Positions 8,102-18,072 of a DNA stretch of 64,000 nucleotides are shown here, one piece after another. Each line of letters begins with the position of its first letter. Position 1 is the first letter of the stretch. A program made the translations under genes and the position numbers. Origin of the DNA: Candidatus Nitrospira allomarina (GTDB lineage Bacteria; Nitrospirota; Nitrospiria; Nitrospirales; UBA8639); the NCBI RefSeq assembly GCF_032050975.1, contig NZ_CP116967.1, forward strand, positions 3,345,001 to 3,409,000, in the 5' to 3' direction. A model generated the notes under the pieces. It saw nothing but the letters and a program-made list of their open reading frames with translations, was not told the DNA's origin and ran no database searches.

Positions 8102-9961
8102 ATGCCACCGGCCATTCATCCTGTTGATCTCATAGAAATACTCCGCCAGCATCGCTTGACTCCGGCGATTGTCTTTTTGACCTCCCGCCGGGCCTGCGAT
8201 GAGGCAATTGATACCTTTGCCCACAGTTCCGCCAGGATGTCGACTCAACGTTCGGAGGCTATTCGGGAGTTTCTGGAGAAATTCACCAAAAACTTCCCGA
8301 GTGTTGAGCATCACCCCTTAATTCCTGTCGTGCAGGAATTTGGAGTCGCCGCTCATCACGCGGGACATCTCCCTTCCTGGAAAATTGCGATTGAAGAACT
8401 CATGCGCCAGGGCTTGTTGGATGCAGTGTTTGCCACAACGACCTTGGCAGCGGGGGTCGACTTCCCGGCACGAACCGTCGTGATTACCCAATCCAGCGTA
8501 CGCAAATCACAGGATTTCACGGATCTGACCAACAGTGAAATTCAACAGTTGGCTGGCCGCGGTGGACGGCGAGGCAAAGATTTGGTGGGTGTGGTGGTCA
8601 TTACGCCCTCTCCTTACATTGACTTAAACATCCTTGGCAAAGGACTCACAGGCTATCCGGAACCGATCGACAGCCAATTTGTGGTGTCCTATCCCATGGT
8701 GCTAAATCTGCTCAAGGCCCATTCCCTGGATCAGATTGAGGGACTACTCGCAAAAAGCTTTGCGCAATTTCAGCTGAATCAACGATCAAGCATCCATCAA
8801 GATCATCTGGATCAGATCAAGGACCAATTAACACCCTATGGACCTCGGGAATGCGCCGATTGGATCACTCAGTGGAAAGGCTTTGATCTGGCCCGCCGCC
8901 GCAAAGCGCACCGACATCCTATTGTAACCAACGACACGCCATTCTTGACGGCCTGCCTGCCATTTCTGACTCCAGGGCGCCTCATCGGACTGCCAAAAGG
9001 TCCGGCGATTATTCTTCGTCAGTATCGAAGCCGTGGAACCTTTGCTCCAATGTTGTCTGTGATTCGGGCGAAAGGCACTCTGGGTGAGTGTCCTGCCCAT
9101 TCGGTCACTCAGGTCTACGACCGCCTCTTTGAGTTTCAGCCCTCTCGCACTATTCCCTGGTGTCAGCCTCAGGTGCTCGCTCAACTCAAGAAAGAGCTTT
9201 CCCAATTGCCTGCGCGTCTGCCCACCGTTCCGATTTTGCCGGAAACCCAGGAAACAGACGATCCGCTCCTTGCAGAAGTATTAACAGAGGAATTTCCCTG
9301 TCCCACCTGTCCCTCCCACCCGGCCTGCAAAAAAGACTTCCCCCTGGCGTCGAAACTTCGCCAGAAATCCCAGCAGTTGACCAAAACGATTCAAGCACTC
9401 CGTGATGGATTGTGGCACCGGTTTCAACAAAAAGCCGACGTACTCCATAAATTCGGATATATCACCGCCAATTCGCAACTCACGGCTGACGGGGAATGGG
9501 CTAGACTCATTCGGATTAACCATTCCCTACTCATCACAGAACTGATTCGTATGGAGGCCTTCTCAGGTATTGCTCCAGGATTGTTAGCGGGCGTGATGGC
9601 GAGTATATCCCATGATGATGATCGCCCAGGATCCTACATGCGCCTCCCGTCTGGACTGGCCTCCATGTTGACACAGGTGCGGGCGGTCGCTGATTCCTTG
9701 AGCCCGTATGAACCCCCGCCCTTGTTGCGCTCAGATGTCGCGGCACTGGTGGAAAGTTGGATCGGGAATCCCCAACTCACTTGGGCTTCACTGGTTCGTT
9801 CCACATCCATGGCCGAAGGGGATGTGTATCGCCTTTTAGCCAGAACCTTGGAATTTCTCTCTCAAATATATGGACTCAAGGTTACGCATCCCGGCTTGGC
9901 CGATACCGCCCACTCCGCGATGGTGACCATGCGCCGGGAAGTCCTGCAAGAACTTCCATAG
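8102..9961 (+). CDS. Ski2-type helicase, C-terminal half (RecA2 plus downstream domains)
   Basis: A 619-aa protein that starts where the second RecA domain of a Ski2/HelY-like helicase would start: motif IV region (PAIVFLTSRR, about 21-30), a conserved HHAGHLP segment (about 85), motif V (ATTTLAAGVDFPARTVV, about 111-127) and motif VI (QLAGRGGRRG, about 149-158). The winged-helix and helical-bundle regions and a Cys cluster (CPTCPSHPACKKDF, about 400-413) follow. No Walker A or DExH box is present in this gene. Both lie in the next gene (9984-11039), 22 nt downstream. The two products probably assemble into one ATPase acting on RNA or DNA, but the gene order is the reverse of the protein order. 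A frameshift cannot explain this. Confidence 0.85.
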   Translation: MPPAIHPVDLIEILRQHRLTPAIVFLTSRRACDEAIDTFAHSSARMSTQRSEAIREFLEKFTKNFPSVEHHPLIPVVQEFGVAAHHAGHLPSWKIAIEELMRQGLLDAVFATTTLAAGVDFPARTVVITQSSVRKSQDFTDLTNSEIQQLAGRGGRRGKDLVGVVVITPSPYIDLNILGKGLTGYPEPIDSQFVVSYPMVLNLLKAHSLDQIEGLLAKSFAQFQLNQRSSIHQDHLDQIKDQLTPYGPRECADWITQWKGFDLARRRKAHRHPIVTNDTPFLTACLPFLTPGRLIGLPKGPAIILRQYRSRGTFAPMLSVIRAKGTLGECPAHSVTQVYDRLFEFQPSRTIPWCQPQVLAQLKKELSQLPARLPTVPILPETQETDDPLLAEVLTEEFPCPTCPSHPACKKDFPLASKLRQKSQQLTKTIQALRDGLWHRFQQKADVLHKFGYITANSQLTADGEWARLIRINHSLLITELIRMEAFSGIAPGLLAGVMASISHDDDRPGSYMRLPSGLASMLTQVRAVADSLSPYEPPPLLRSDVAALVESWIGNPQLTWASLVRSTSMAEGDVYRLLARTLEFLSQIYGLKVTHPGLADTAHSAMVTMRREVLQELP

Positions 9962-9983
9962 CCACAGATGGGAACATACCGCC

Positions 9984-11039
9984 ATGCATCATGATGATCT
10001 CAAGCGCGAACTCCAAAGTTTACCGGTAAAGTATTTACATCACATGGCAAGAGGCCGCATCCATCGCCATTTTCGTCTCGGAAAACATCGACTTGTTGAA
10101 TTAATGCTGGCCTTACCAACGGACCAGATTCTGGCCATCGAAACCGAACTGCAGCAGATACTGACTACCCGCCAGGAACGCCTGGCCGCGCAAGAAGCCC
10201 GCGCCGCCGCACGCCCTCCAATTCCCGCTTCACCCTTTCAGGCAAAAAATCGTCCCAATAAGAGAAGGCCCACCTTCGGCCCTTTTCAGCCATCGATTAC
10301 GCTTAAGCAAATTCTGGAAGGAATTGGTGTTCCTGAGCCTCAACCCTTCGTTCCGGATCCCTGGCAAACCGAGGCGGTGGAACATCTGGCGCATTCAGAT
10401 GTCATTGTTAGCGCTCCGACGGGAAGCGGAAAAACCTATGTCGCCATTCAAGCGATCAGACAGGCCATGGCACTCAACCAAACGGTGATTTACACCTCTC
10501 CCCTAAAAGCGCTGTCAAATACAAAATTCATGGAATTCACCCAGCTTTTTGGACCGGATCAAGTCGGAATTTTAACCGGAGACCGGCGTGACAATGCTCA
10601 GGCCCCGCTCCTGGTCATGACGACCGAAATTTTGAGAAATTTATTTTATGATGCCGCCAGCGGGGAGATCGATTTACGGCTGCATACTCTGGGGTTGGTC
10701 ATTCTGGATGAATCCCAATATCTCGCCGATCCAGAACGGGGGGTGGTGTGGGAAGAAACCATTATTTTGTGTCCATCCCAAGCCCGGCTTCTTCTTCTCT
10801 CAGCATCTATCGGGAATCCTCAAGATTTGGCCGAATGGCTGCAAGCCATCAGGCCTATTCCATGCCATCTTATCCGCCATGCCAAACGATCCGTTCCGCT
10901 TCGAGGGCTGTATCTGCATCCTACCGGACAACTCGTTCCGCTTTTCAAAAACCAAGATATTCTCCAGGGTAAAGGTTTTACCTTTCATCCAGAAACAAAG
11001 CAGCTGTTCGCTGAATACGAAATTAAACCATTTCATTAA
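9984..11039 (+). CDS. Ski2-type DEAD/DEAH helicase, N-terminal half (RecA1)
   Basis: A 351-aa protein with a charged, Ala/Arg-rich N-terminal extension (1-120), then a complete RecA1 domain: Q-like motif near PWQTEA (about 126), Walker A APTGSGKT (144-151), motif Ia (TSPLKALSN), motif Ib (TTEILRN), Walker B DESQ (242-245) and motif III SAS (273-275). It ends about 40 residues after the LRGLYLHPTGQLVPLF segment, exactly in the linker before RecA2. The missing RecA2 half is encoded by the gene just upstream (8102-9961). The product could hydrolyse ATP only with that partner. DESQ in place of DEVH/DEAH is a mild deviation. Confidence 0.85.
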   Translation: MHHDDLKRELQSLPVKYLHHMARGRIHRHFRLGKHRLVELMLALPTDQILAIETELQQILTTRQERLAAQEARAAARPPIPASPFQAKNRPNKRRPTFGPFQPSITLKQILEGIGVPEPQPFVPDPWQTEAVEHLAHSDVIVSAPTGSGKTYVAIQAIRQAMALNQTVIYTSPLKALSNTKFMEFTQLFGPDQVGILTGDRRDNAQAPLLVMTTEILRNLFYDAASGEIDLRLHTLGLVILDESQYLADPERGVVWEETIILCPSQARLLLLSASIGNPQDLAEWLQAIRPIPCHLIRHAKRSVPLRGLYLHPTGQLVPLFKNQDILQGKGFTFHPETKQLFAEYEIKPFH

Positions 11040-11177
11040 TAATTTAATTCAGCCAAAAAGTATTCATTCGTCCTTAACTAATGCAGTACATTAATTTTTT
11101 AGCACAGACACCTGTGACAAAAAAACAACATATTGTGGCAATTAATATACGTTAAGGCCTTCAATATATTGTCAATA

Positions 11178-11195
11178 TTGCCATTTTACTGGCAA
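11178..11195. repeat. Short inverted repeat (TTGCCA-6-TGGCAA)
   Basis: TTGCCA, 6 nt (TTTTAC), TGGCAA, in an AT-rich 268-bp gap between the helicase pair and the lipoprotein gene. It could be an operator for the lipoprotein gene or a weak hairpin; nothing decides between them. Confidence 0.3.
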
Positions 11196-11307
11196 AAATT
11201 CACATTCCTGACAATTGTTTTTTAGCATAAATTTTGCGTACTTCCTATGGAGTTTATTAAAGTCGCATTTTTTGTGAAATATGAATTCTTAAGAAGTATT
11301 TAAAGTT

Positions 11308-11835
11308 ATGAACAACAAATATCATGTTTCAACACATATCAGGTATATCCTGGTGAGTTTACTTTCGATCACAGTTATAGGCTGTCAGAGTCTTCAGCCA
11401 AAATCCACTGGAGAACTGGCCATGGAAGATCAAGATTTTCTTGGAATTTGGGACGCCTATAACCACTGCGTGGATAGCTCTGATATTCAGCACATGCAAG
11501 CCAATCTTGACGTCTTAGCCTCTGCACCGAAACCGATCTCACTGGATGACTCTCCGATTCCCGTCCCCGCATTTCTGAAAAAATGGTCTACCGCGAGAGG
11601 TTCCCGTCTGGCTGTCGATCCACGAGCCATGGCTGCCTCCTGCTCAATTCATCTCGCAGAAGTCGCCCAATTATCCGCAGATTGGCCAACGGCACTGCGC
11701 ACATTTCAGGAAATCCTGAAAAATTACCCGGAGCCTCAATATGCCTTTTACGTCAGTAAAGCCAATCATGCGATGGAACAACTGACCACCGTTCGACCTG
11801 TGTCTCTTTCTTTCCAGGAAGCCCTGGTTGACTAG
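11308..11835 (+). CDS. Lipoprotein with a TPR-like C-terminal helical pair
   Basis: A 175-aa protein with a hydrophobic N-terminus and lipobox (TVIGC, Cys at about residue 26), so it is predicted to be lipid-anchored. The mature part has Cys residues that may pair (NHCVD, AASCSIH) and a helical repeat (AQLSADWPTALRTFQEILKN) resembling one TPR unit. No named family is recognised. It stands alone on the plus strand after an AT-rich spacer; TPR-like lipoproteins commonly scaffold envelope complexes. Confidence 0.7.
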   Translation: MNNKYHVSTHIRYILVSLLSITVIGCQSLQPKSTGELAMEDQDFLGIWDAYNHCVDSSDIQHMQANLDVLASAPKPISLDDSPIPVPAFLKKWSTARGSRLAVDPRAMAASCSIHLAEVAQLSADWPTALRTFQEILKNYPEPQYAFYVSKANHAMEQLTTVRPVSLSFQEALVD

Positions 11836-11979
11836 ACTCCTTTCCTCCCTATTTGTTTAATCAATATTTCAGATCTCCAGCCTGGCGTTTTTCGAACCAT
11901 CCTCTTTTGAGCCACCCTCATTCAGTACATCGCTGGCGTTTCCTGCGTGGGATCCTGAGTCAAAGAAAAACAGAAGAAA

Positions 11980-12330
11980 CTAGAGGAGTTGCTTGCTTTT
12001 GGGTTTATGGGGCTGGCAGACATCGCATTGGCACATGCGGCGCAGCGCCGTATAGGAATATAGCCCGGTATCATGCCCGTCACTCCATTTAAATCGGAAG
12101 GCATAGCGCCCAACCGGTTCTATATCCTGCAATAGTATGAGAAGTGGAATAGAGTCCGGCTTAAGACGCAACTCGCCGGTCCATTCGTCCGTACATGCCG
12201 CACAGGGGCAATGTTGTCGCAAATACCGAACCGGGTAGACCCCCTTATGCCCATCACTCCACGTAATGCCCAAGACCCCGTTATCCAGCCATTCCATATC
12301 CGTCGGTTCCAGTGATGCTTGAGAAGTCAT
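11980..12330 (-). CDS. DUF971 / GBBH-like N-terminal domain protein
   Basis: A 116-aa protein of the DUF971 family: VRYLRQHCPCAACTDEWTG (about residues 35-53) and YSYTALRRMCQCDVC (about 92-106) carry the conserved Arg and paired-Cys motifs, and SDGH appears twice. The family also forms the N-terminal domain of gamma-butyrobetaine hydroxylase. Stand-alone copies often occur with Fe-S or Mrp/ApbC genes. The cysteines suggest zinc or Fe-S binding. It follows recO on the same strand with a 26-nt gap, preceded by AAGGA. Confidence 0.85.
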   Translation of the reverse strand: MTSQASLEPTDMEWLDNGVLGITWSDGHKGVYPVRYLRQHCPCAACTDEWTGELRLKPDSIPLLILLQDIEPVGRYAFRFKWSDGHDTGLYSYTALRRMCQCDVCQPHKPKSKQLL

Positions 12331-12356
12331 ACCTGATTGTCCTTATGAATGGGGCA

Positions 12357-13106
12357 TTAGGAAACCCATTGTTCAAATGTGGGAAGAGCTTTTCCGACGA
12401 CTGCCTGGAAATAGGCTTCAATCGCCTCTTCCACCTCAATCCGGACGGTTCCGATCGCTTTCAATCGGGACAGACTGGCCATAGGTAGTCGTCGAGCTTG
12501 TTCAATAAACGCTAAACTGCCTTTAGAAATAGACAGTAACCGCCCTACACCCCGTTGACCACAACCGTGGCATACCATCCCCCCTAATCGAGGAGAAAAC
12601 CACTGAGGCATGTGAGGTGAGGCAATATTTCCGCATTCAGTACATCGATCAATTTGTGGACGAAAACCAGTATAGCCCAGCACATGAATTTGAAATAATA
12701 ATGTGGTGAGGGCCAGGTCTCTGTCAGGAAGCAAGTGTTCCAGGGCATATATCAGCGCTGAATACATTTCCGGATTCGGATCACGATCGGCCGTAATCAT
12801 CTCCACCATATGCACCATCTTGGCTGCGGCTGCCATCACACTTAAATCTTCTCGTAGAGCTTTAAAGTTTCTGACCAGATCAATTTGACTAATTTGCCCC
12901 AAAGCGTCAGGGGTTTTTTGGAATAGAGTGACATCAACAATCCCAAAAGGCTCAAGTACCCCACCGAATCGTGTCTTCATCCGGCGAGCGCCCCGAGCCG
13001 CGCCTCGAATTTTTCCTAAATCGGCGGAATACAGCGTGACAATTCTGTCCGCATCACCCCATCGCTGGCTTCGAATTATGACCGCGCGAGTTTTTAAGAG
13101 CGGCAT
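12357..13106 (-). CDS. recO: DNA repair protein RecO
   Basis: A 249-aa RecO. The N-terminal OB-fold begins with the family's typical opening (KTRAVIIRSQRWGDADRIVT), and a four-Cys zinc site follows in the C-terminal half (CTECG near 155-159 and CHGCG near 182-186). RecO loads RecA onto SSB-coated single strands together with RecR in gap repair. It lies downstream of era, the common bacterial order (era-recO). Confidence 0.93.
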   Translation of the reverse strand: MPLLKTRAVIIRSQRWGDADRIVTLYSADLGKIRGAARGARRMKTRFGGVLEPFGIVDVTLFQKTPDALGQISQIDLVRNFKALREDLSVMAAAAKMVHMVEMITADRDPNPEMYSALIYALEHLLPDRDLALTTLLFQIHVLGYTGFRPQIDRCTECGNIASPHMPQWFSPRLGGMVCHGCGQRGVGRLLSISKGSLAFIEQARRLPMASLSRLKAIGTVRIEVEEAIEAYFQAVVGKALPTFEQWVS

Positions 13107-13169
13107 GAGTAGTCTACATGTACGGTCTACAGGTCAGACATGAATACTGAGGTCATTACCAGGAATTTT

Positions 13170-14063
13170 TCATCCATATCCCAGCTCATTCAACACTTGA
13201 ACATTATCGCGCCAGCCTTCCTGCACCTTCACCCACATCCGAAGATAAATCTTCATGCCGAACAGTCGTTCCATATCTAACCGGGCACTTTGGCCAATCT
13301 CCTTGAGGCGCATGCCTTTTTTCCCGATCACAATCCCTTTTTGACTTGTTTTTTCGACAAGAATAACGGCTCGAATGGTCGTCAGACCTGGTTCTTCCTG
13401 AAATTCTTCGATCAAGACACCCACAGCATATGGTAATTCATCATATGTCTGAGCTAGAACTTTTTCACGAATGAGCTCCGCAGCCATATGGCGCATAGGC
13501 TGATTGGTCAAAAAATCTTCGTCATACATTAATTCCGAACATGAGGGCAGACACGCAAAGGTTAATTCCACTAGTTGCGGGATATTTACCCCGGTCTTGG
13601 CGGAAATGGGAATAATTTCTCTCCACGGAAACCATGTACGGTATTGATCAATAAGGGGGAGCAGCCTGGATTTGGCGACTGCATCGGCTTTATTTAATAA
13701 TAAAAATACCCCCTGAAATGGTCGCTCTTGATGAGACGACATGATCTGCTCCAGGACTTGTCTGTCCCCTGGACCCGGCAACACCTGACTGTCCACGATC
13801 ATATAGACCACATCGGATTGAGTCAGGGTCCCTAACGCCGATTCCACCATCTGTGTGTTCAGGCGATGGTGAGGCGTATGGAGGCCAGGGGTATCGATGA
13901 GAATGAGCTGACCTTCGGGGTAATGCCCGACCCCTAAAATCAGGTTTCGCGTTGTTTGTGGTTTATCGGAGACGATGGCAATCTTTTCGCGTACCAATGC
14001 GTTGAGCAACGTCGACTTGCCGACATTGGGTCGGCCGAGAATGGCTAATTGGCCTGATTTCAT
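13170..14063 (-). CDS. era: GTPase Era
   Basis: A 297-aa GTPase. G1 GRPNVGKS (10-17), G3 DTPG, G4 NKAD and the C-terminal KH domain with GKKGMRLKEIG are all present. Era binds the 3' end of 16S rRNA and helps mature the 30S subunit at the inner membrane. It lies between ftsB and recO on the same strand. No strong Shine-Dalgarno is seen before the ATG at 14063. Confidence 0.96.
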   Translation of the reverse strand: MKSGQLAILGRPNVGKSTLLNALVREKIAIVSDKPQTTRNLILGVGHYPEGQLILIDTPGLHTPHHRLNTQMVESALGTLTQSDVVYMIVDSQVLPGPGDRQVLEQIMSSHQERPFQGVFLLLNKADAVAKSRLLPLIDQYRTWFPWREIIPISAKTGVNIPQLVELTFACLPSCSELMYDEDFLTNQPMRHMAAELIREKVLAQTYDELPYAVGVLIEEFQEEPGLTTIRAVILVEKTSQKGIVIGKKGMRLKEIGQSARLDMERLFGMKIYLRMWVKVQEGWRDNVQVLNELGYG

Positions 14064-14151
14064 AGAAAAACTTTCAAGTATGGGAAAACCGACGAAACAG
14101 TAATGAATGAGTATGAAGGGTTATAGGGGTATGGCGCAAGAAGTCTTGCCG

Positions 14152-14505
14152 CTAAGGTCTGGCCGTAAACGAGGAAGGAACCGGCTCCACAAATTGATAT
14201 ACTACTTCTCCCTGCCGAACCATACCTAAACGATTTCGGGCTAGTTCTTCCAGTCGTTGCGGGTCCCGTTGAATACGGATGATATCTTCTTCGATCGAGG
14301 CATTGATGTCTTGTAATTGCTGGACTTGTTCCGTCAAATGCTGACGCGTTTCTCGCATATGAAAATATAAAGGCAATCCATCAGCATTAAAAAACATGGT
14401 CCCCGCGAGCACACTCATCATCAAAAAAGCCCCAACCATTGGAAGGCGCTCCAACAGATCATCCCCAAGCCCAGTGGACGCCCGTTTTTTATTATTAGGA
14501 CGCAT
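14152..14505 (-). CDS. ftsB: Septum formation initiator (FtsB/DivIC)
   Basis: A 117-aa protein: cytoplasmic Lys/Arg-rich start, one transmembrane helix (about residues 22-42), then a periplasmic coiled coil ending in the family motif DPQRLEELARNRLGMVRQGE. FtsB bridges FtsL and FtsQ in the divisome. It begins 9 nt after eno on the same strand, the eno-ftsB pairing known in many bacteria. Confidence 0.9.
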   Translation of the reverse strand: MRPNNKKRASTGLGDDLLERLPMVGAFLMMSVLAGTMFFNADGLPLYFHMRETRQHLTEQVQQLQDINASIEEDIIRIQRDPQRLEELARNRLGMVRQGEVVYQFVEPVPSSFTARP

Positions 14506-14514
14506 ATGAGAAAA

Positions 14515-15843
<1,329 letters not shown>

Positions 15844-15873
15844 TTAATCTTGTACTCTGAGATGAGTCTTAGA

Positions 15874-17304
15874 TCAAGATGCAAGATGCTGTTTTAATAG
15901 CGCATTGACCTTTCCAGGATTGGCTTTTCCCTGTGACGCCTTCATCACCTGGCCCACCAAAAAACCTAATACGGTTTCCTTCCCGCCACGATATTGCTCC
16001 ACTTGAGCAGAATGCTGGGCCAGCACCTCCTCTATCAGTTTTTCCAGGACACCCTCATCGGAAACCTGAACCAGCCCTTTCTCATTCACCAATTGTTCCG
16101 GAGTTTTCCCACTGGCATAAAATTCCGGGAAGAGATCTCTGGCAACTTTCAAGCTAATAGTCCCCTCTTCCACCAATTGTAAGAGTTCAACCAATTGTTC
16201 GGGACTTACCGGGGAAGATTCGGGACCGGTGTTAGCGGCCTTGAGCTCACGAAGTAATTCGCCCATGACCCAGTTGCTGACCGTTTTCGGATGGGGAAAG
16301 TGTTTCACGCAGGCCTCATAATAGTCGGCCAGGTTTTTTGAATCGGTCAGAAGCTTTGCATCGTACTCAGGGAGATGATATTCCGTCACGAATCGCTTCA
16401 TGCGGGCAGCCGGAAGTTCCGGAATAGTCTGACGCAACGATTCAACCCACTCCGCATCCACCCGGACGGAAAGTAAGTCCGGATCGGGAAAATATCGATA
16501 GTCATGAGCCTCTTCCTTGCTTCGCATGACAACCGTATGCCCTTTCTGAACATCCCACAGCCGAGTCTCCTGCCGGATCGTTTCGCCTTCCGTTAATGCC
16601 TCTGTCTGCCTGGTGATTTCAAAATCTAAGGCCTCTTTGGCAAAACGGAAGGAATTGATATTTTTCAATTCGACTTTGGTCCCAAGAGCCTCCTGCCCCC
16701 GTGGACGAAGAGACACATTCGGTTCACAACGAAAACTCCCCTGTTCCATGTTCCCATCACAGACATCCAGATAGACCAAAAGATCGTGAAGGGTTTTCAA
16801 ATAGGCATCAACCTCATCGGACGAATGCAAGTCAGGTTCGGTGACAATTTCTAATAACGGGGTCCCCGCTCGATTTAAATCGACACCACTGCCTTCCACA
16901 GGGACATCATGAACATTTTTCCCGGCATCCTCTTCCAAATGCGCTCGGCGGATGCGCACGCGTTTTGACTCCCCGTGGACGGAAATGTCCAGCCATCCTG
17001 GTCCGCAGATCGGCAAATCAAATTGCGAAATTTGATAGCCCTTCGGCAGATCAGGGTACAAGTAATTTTTTCGGGAGAATTGATTGGTCAGCATGATCTC
17101 GCAGTGAAGCGCGAGTCCGGTGCGTACGGCCATTTCCACCGCACGTCGATTGAGCACCGGCAAACTTCCAGGTAACCCCAGACAAGTTGGACACACCTGA
17201 GTATTCGGAGGAAGACCGAATGAGGTCGGACAGCCACAAAATAATTTTGTCTTCGTTTGGAGTTGGGCATGCACCTCAACTCCTATAACTGGTTCATAGG
17301 CCAT
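15874..17304 (-). CDS. gatB: Asp/Glu-tRNA amidotransferase subunit B
   Basis: A 476-aa GatB. It starts YEPVIGVEVHAQLQTKTKLF, has the CxC...CPTCLGLPG zinc/cradle segment and the KNINSFRFAK motif, and ends in a YqeY-like helical domain. With GatA and GatC it converts misacylated Glu-tRNA(Gln) and Asp-tRNA(Asn) to the amide forms. gatA and gatC lie upstream on the same strand, separated by two small membrane-protein genes and panD. Confidence 0.97.
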   Translation of the reverse strand: MAYEPVIGVEVHAQLQTKTKLFCGCPTSFGLPPNTQVCPTCLGLPGSLPVLNRRAVEMAVRTGLALHCEIMLTNQFSRKNYLYPDLPKGYQISQFDLPICGPGWLDISVHGESKRVRIRRAHLEEDAGKNVHDVPVEGSGVDLNRAGTPLLEIVTEPDLHSSDEVDAYLKTLHDLLVYLDVCDGNMEQGSFRCEPNVSLRPRGQEALGTKVELKNINSFRFAKEALDFEITRQTEALTEGETIRQETRLWDVQKGHTVVMRSKEEAHDYRYFPDPDLLSVRVDAEWVESLRQTIPELPAARMKRFVTEYHLPEYDAKLLTDSKNLADYYEACVKHFPHPKTVSNWVMGELLRELKAANTGPESSPVSPEQLVELLQLVEEGTISLKVARDLFPEFYASGKTPEQLVNEKGLVQVSDEGVLEKLIEEVLAQHSAQVEQYRGGKETVLGFLVGQVMKASQGKANPGKVNALLKQHLAS

Positions 17305-17346
17305 AACGCAGCAGAGCCACTCCTCTCGATTTCGTCTTTTTTTATC

Positions 17347-17661
17347 TTAATCCAGGGATTTCATTTCACGTTCACGGCGCATGGCATCCCGACCCGCATC
17401 TAAGGCTTCTCGCACGGCACAGGATATTTCTTCCACCAGTTCACGGCCACGACCAACGACATCTTCTACCGCATCAGTTGCCCGCTCCTTAATGTCTCGC
17501 AAATCTTCACCGGTTCGCCGGGCATAGCCCGTGATTCGTTCTCGGGAATCTCTTCCCGGCTGAGGAGCTAACATGATCGCCGTCACGGCTCCCAATAGCG
17601 CTCCACTTAAAAATGCCAACGCAACCGATCCTGCTGATGCACCTGAATGATTAGTTGCCAT
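17347..17661 (-). CDS. YtxH-domain membrane protein
   Basis: A 104-aa protein starting at ATG 17661, chosen because GGAGG lies 9 nt upstream. A Gly/Ala-rich helix (VALAFLSGALLGAVTAIMLAP) is followed by PGRDSRERI and a long amphipathic, charged helix, the YtxH family layout. These proteins are linked to envelope stress in other bacteria; a direct function is not established. It overlaps the upstream DUF948 gene by 11 bp, so the two are coupled. Confidence 0.85.
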   Translation of the reverse strand: MATNHSGASAGSVALAFLSGALLGAVTAIMLAPQPGRDSRERITGYARRTGEDLRDIKERATDAVEDVVGRGRELVEEISCAVREALDAGRDAMRREREMKSLD

Positions 17662-18058
17662 AGGATGGCCCTCCTTTTTGTTCTTTATGTACACGTTTTC
17701 TCATAGTCGAACTGGCTGCTTTGAGTCCGGCAAGTAAACTGGAAACGCCCACAGCAAGGGCACCCCCTTTCCCGCGAACGGTCTGATGAACATGATTTAC
17801 GGTTTCCCCCACCTCTCCAACTGCATTCAAGAAAATGGTGGCCCGATCCATGCCAAGCCGGGCTTGATCGGTTAACGCTAAAATGTTTTCGTTGGTCCCC
17901 TTGACGTCTTTCAATAATCCCGGCAATTCATGGTTCAGGCGAATCAACAAGCGTTCTGATTGCCCAACGGTGCGTTTCACTTGAAGAATCATGGGGACCA
18001 GATAACCCACCAAGACCACAAAGGCCACGGCAATGATGATCGCTGCCAAATCCACCAT
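17651..18058 (-). CDS. DUF948 membrane protein
   Basis: A 135-aa protein with an N-terminal transmembrane helix (AAIIIAVAFVVLVGYLVPMIL), then a helical region with the DUF948 pattern (VKRTVGQSERLLIRLNHELP). DUF948 proteins commonly pair with YtxH proteins, as here. It starts 14 nt after gatA and probably belongs to the same transcript. Confidence 0.85.
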   Translation of the reverse strand: MVDLAAIIIAVAFVVLVGYLVPMILQVKRTVGQSERLLIRLNHELPGLLKDVKGTNENILALTDQARLGMDRATIFLNAVGEVGETVNHVHQTVRGKGGALAVGVSSLLAGLKAASSTMRKRVHKEQKGGPSYGN

Positions 18059-18072
18059 ACCTCGCTATCCTT

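Noticed and set aside
8102-11039. Helicase split explained by a frameshift or sequencing error
   Set aside because: The halves are in reverse order, so no indel can restore a single normal gene.
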